Origin: Centropus unirufus
Lineage: Eukaryota; Chordata; Aves; Cuculiformes; Centropidae
Length of the DNA stretch: 64,000 nt
Direction of reading: 5' to 3'
Assembly (NCBI GenBank): GCA_013397695.1
Contig: VYZI01000103.1
Location: forward strand, 2,294,926-2,358,925
Shown here: positions 62,596-64,000 of the stretch, one piece after another
Layout: each line of letters opens with the position of its first letter
Position numbering within the stretch: position 1 is the first letter of the stretch
Notes under the pieces: model-generated
Seen by the model: only the letters and a program-made list of their open reading frames with translations
Databases searched by the model: none
Told to the model about the DNA's origin: nothing
Translations under genes and position numbers: made by a program

Positions 62596-64000
62596 CCACA
62601 CGTGTGCATAAATGCAGTGGAAGTCTAAGATAACAGCACTGTACAAAAAAATGGCTTTCCAGGTTATTCATTAACAAGTTAATAGTAACAACGTGAGGAT
62701 GCTTTCTTCTTCATGTCTTTTTTCACACTCATCTCAGGTTGATACATGTCTGTCTCTGCAAAGCTAGGAGAATGCCAGCAAAGTGCCCATTGAGGGCGGC
62801 TGAGTAGGAGCCCAAATACACAAGAAGTTGGTCATACAAATTTATTATCTGTTAATACAAGTTTGAAGCAGTTTCTGTAGTTAGCTTAGTTGTAGAATAC
62901 AAGTAGACCTCCACTGAGTCATGCCACTTCTTTACCTGTTAATAAAGAATGGCAAAGAATTGTTTTAATAAATTTTATAAATTTCTGCTGCATTTTTCCC
63001 ACCACCCCAAGGCAGATACTCTCTCATCAGAGTAGTTTTTCCAGTGAAGTGGGGAATTTTGCTGTTGTTTGTTGTTGCTGGGGTTTTGTTTTGGACAACC
63101 TTGTCTAACCTGGTGTGTTTCTGGGGACAAGGACACGTTTGCTGTTACAGGTGTCTCTGTCACAAGAAGCTGTACTTCAGGAAACCTGAAGTACATTGAC
63201 CTGTTTTAGGGGGTCTATGGATCTGCACTGTGACTCAGTGATCTGGCTTCTGTGCCTAGCTATAATATTGCCTGGTTGTATGATGTTCACCAAATTATTC
63301 GATCTCCTGTCCACTATTTAATGTAGTTATACTGCAAGCCATTTAGGTCAAGACTTGCAATTTCTTGCTCTTCCATAGATATACTGAATTCCTGAAGGAA
63401 AAATTATTACCAAGAAGAAAACAATTCAAAGTAAAAGGAGATTTCCTCCCCAGCCACACAGAAATTGAGTGGTGATAGAGGTCCTGGATATAGTCAATTC
63501 CCTTATAGGGAGTAGTTGGATTCTCTTCAGTGTTGATCTCTTTCATCCTTGGGTCTTATAAATATTTTTTCCTTCTTGTGAATGCTACTTGTAACCTGTC
63601 CCCTTTCACATGAAAATTTGATGTGCCTCCCGGCTTGGACAGAGAGGCTGTGGACCCTTGGACCTTTCCAGCTGTCTGCATGCATGACAATCTATTCTCT
63701 CCCACTGGCTCCAGATGACAACCTTTCTCATTCTTCTCGTCCGGCATCTGCTGCCTATTTAGATCAAACCAAGCCTACTTCTTCCTTTTCCTTTAATTGT
63801 GTTGAAGAGATGAGAAGTATTCAGCTGGGAAATGTTCCCTCAGAAAGGCAAAAATATGTTTCATAAGTAATACTGGGCTTTTGGCTTCCTGCACAAAGCA
63901 GGATAAAATTCTTTCCTCTTGTCCTGTTTGTCCCTTTAGGGATGATCTGAGGTTGAGGCACTGAAAATGATTAATCAAAAAGGGAACATACCAACTATTC

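Larger units (their letters stand above)
55551..64000. other. Intergenic DNA, no gene seen
   Basis: Only short chance frames on both strands. Recognisable items are the AT-rich hairpin at 57201-57238 and a TATG-type run at 62577-62595. No CpG island is seen up to the end, so the PRDM11 promoter expected in this direction is probably beyond the window. Confidence 0.5.

Noticed and set aside
55551..64000. First exon of PRDM11
   Set aside because: I looked for its expected N-terminal and PR-domain peptides and for a CpG island and found neither; the gene probably starts beyond the window.

Overview
The window looks like part of a bird (sauropsid) nuclear chromosome. The base composition, long introns, GT-AG splice sites, a CpG-rich promoter and above all CR1-type LINE 3' ends (13.5-14.15 kb, 31.6 kb and 55.4 kb) point that way. 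There are no prokaryotic operons, CRISPR arrays, phage genes or plasmid functions. From general knowledge of vertebrate synteny, the segment matches the TSPAN18 - TP53I11 - PRDM11 neighbourhood (human 11p11.2). The assignment to a chromosome is inference; the identity of TP53I11 is not.

The only protein-coding gene I can prove is TP53I11 (tumour protein p53 inducible protein 11), on the minus strand. Six coding exons between 8654 and 4359 join in frame into exactly 189 codons plus a stop, the known length of the family. All donors and acceptors are canonical and the start codon has an optimal Kozak context. A non-coding first exon is proposed at about 26.3 kb, at the edge of a CpG-rich block interrupted by a 276-base assembly gap (26401-26676), leaving a first intron of about 17.6 kb. 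The first ~780 bases read as the 3' untranslated end of a convergent plus-strand gene, probably TSPAN18, whose poly(A) signal lies within 40 bases of a possible distal poly(A) signal of TP53I11.

Layout: 1-~790 tail of the convergent gene; ~790-3994 spacer or long alternative 3' UTR; 3995-8681 TP53I11 coding part; 8682-26299 intron 1, with a CR1 copy, two MIR remnants, a homopurine tract and a candidate alternative 5' exon; 26300-26676 CpG promoter and gap; 26677-64000 non-coding intergenic DNA in the direction where PRDM11 is expected. That last part holds two CR1 3' fragments, an ancient CR1/L3-like reverse-transcriptase remnant at 39.7-40.25 kb, simple repeats, and several AT-rich, motif-dense segments that could be enhancers.

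I found no new multi-gene system. The points most worth a second look are: an open frame at 25.43-25.71 kb that ends on a perfect splice donor in phase with the TP53I11 start (a possible N-terminally extended isoform); an upstream ORF in the proposed first exon; and a 22-bp tandem duplication about 4.4 kb upstream of TP53I11 that places two perfect p53 half-sites side by side.
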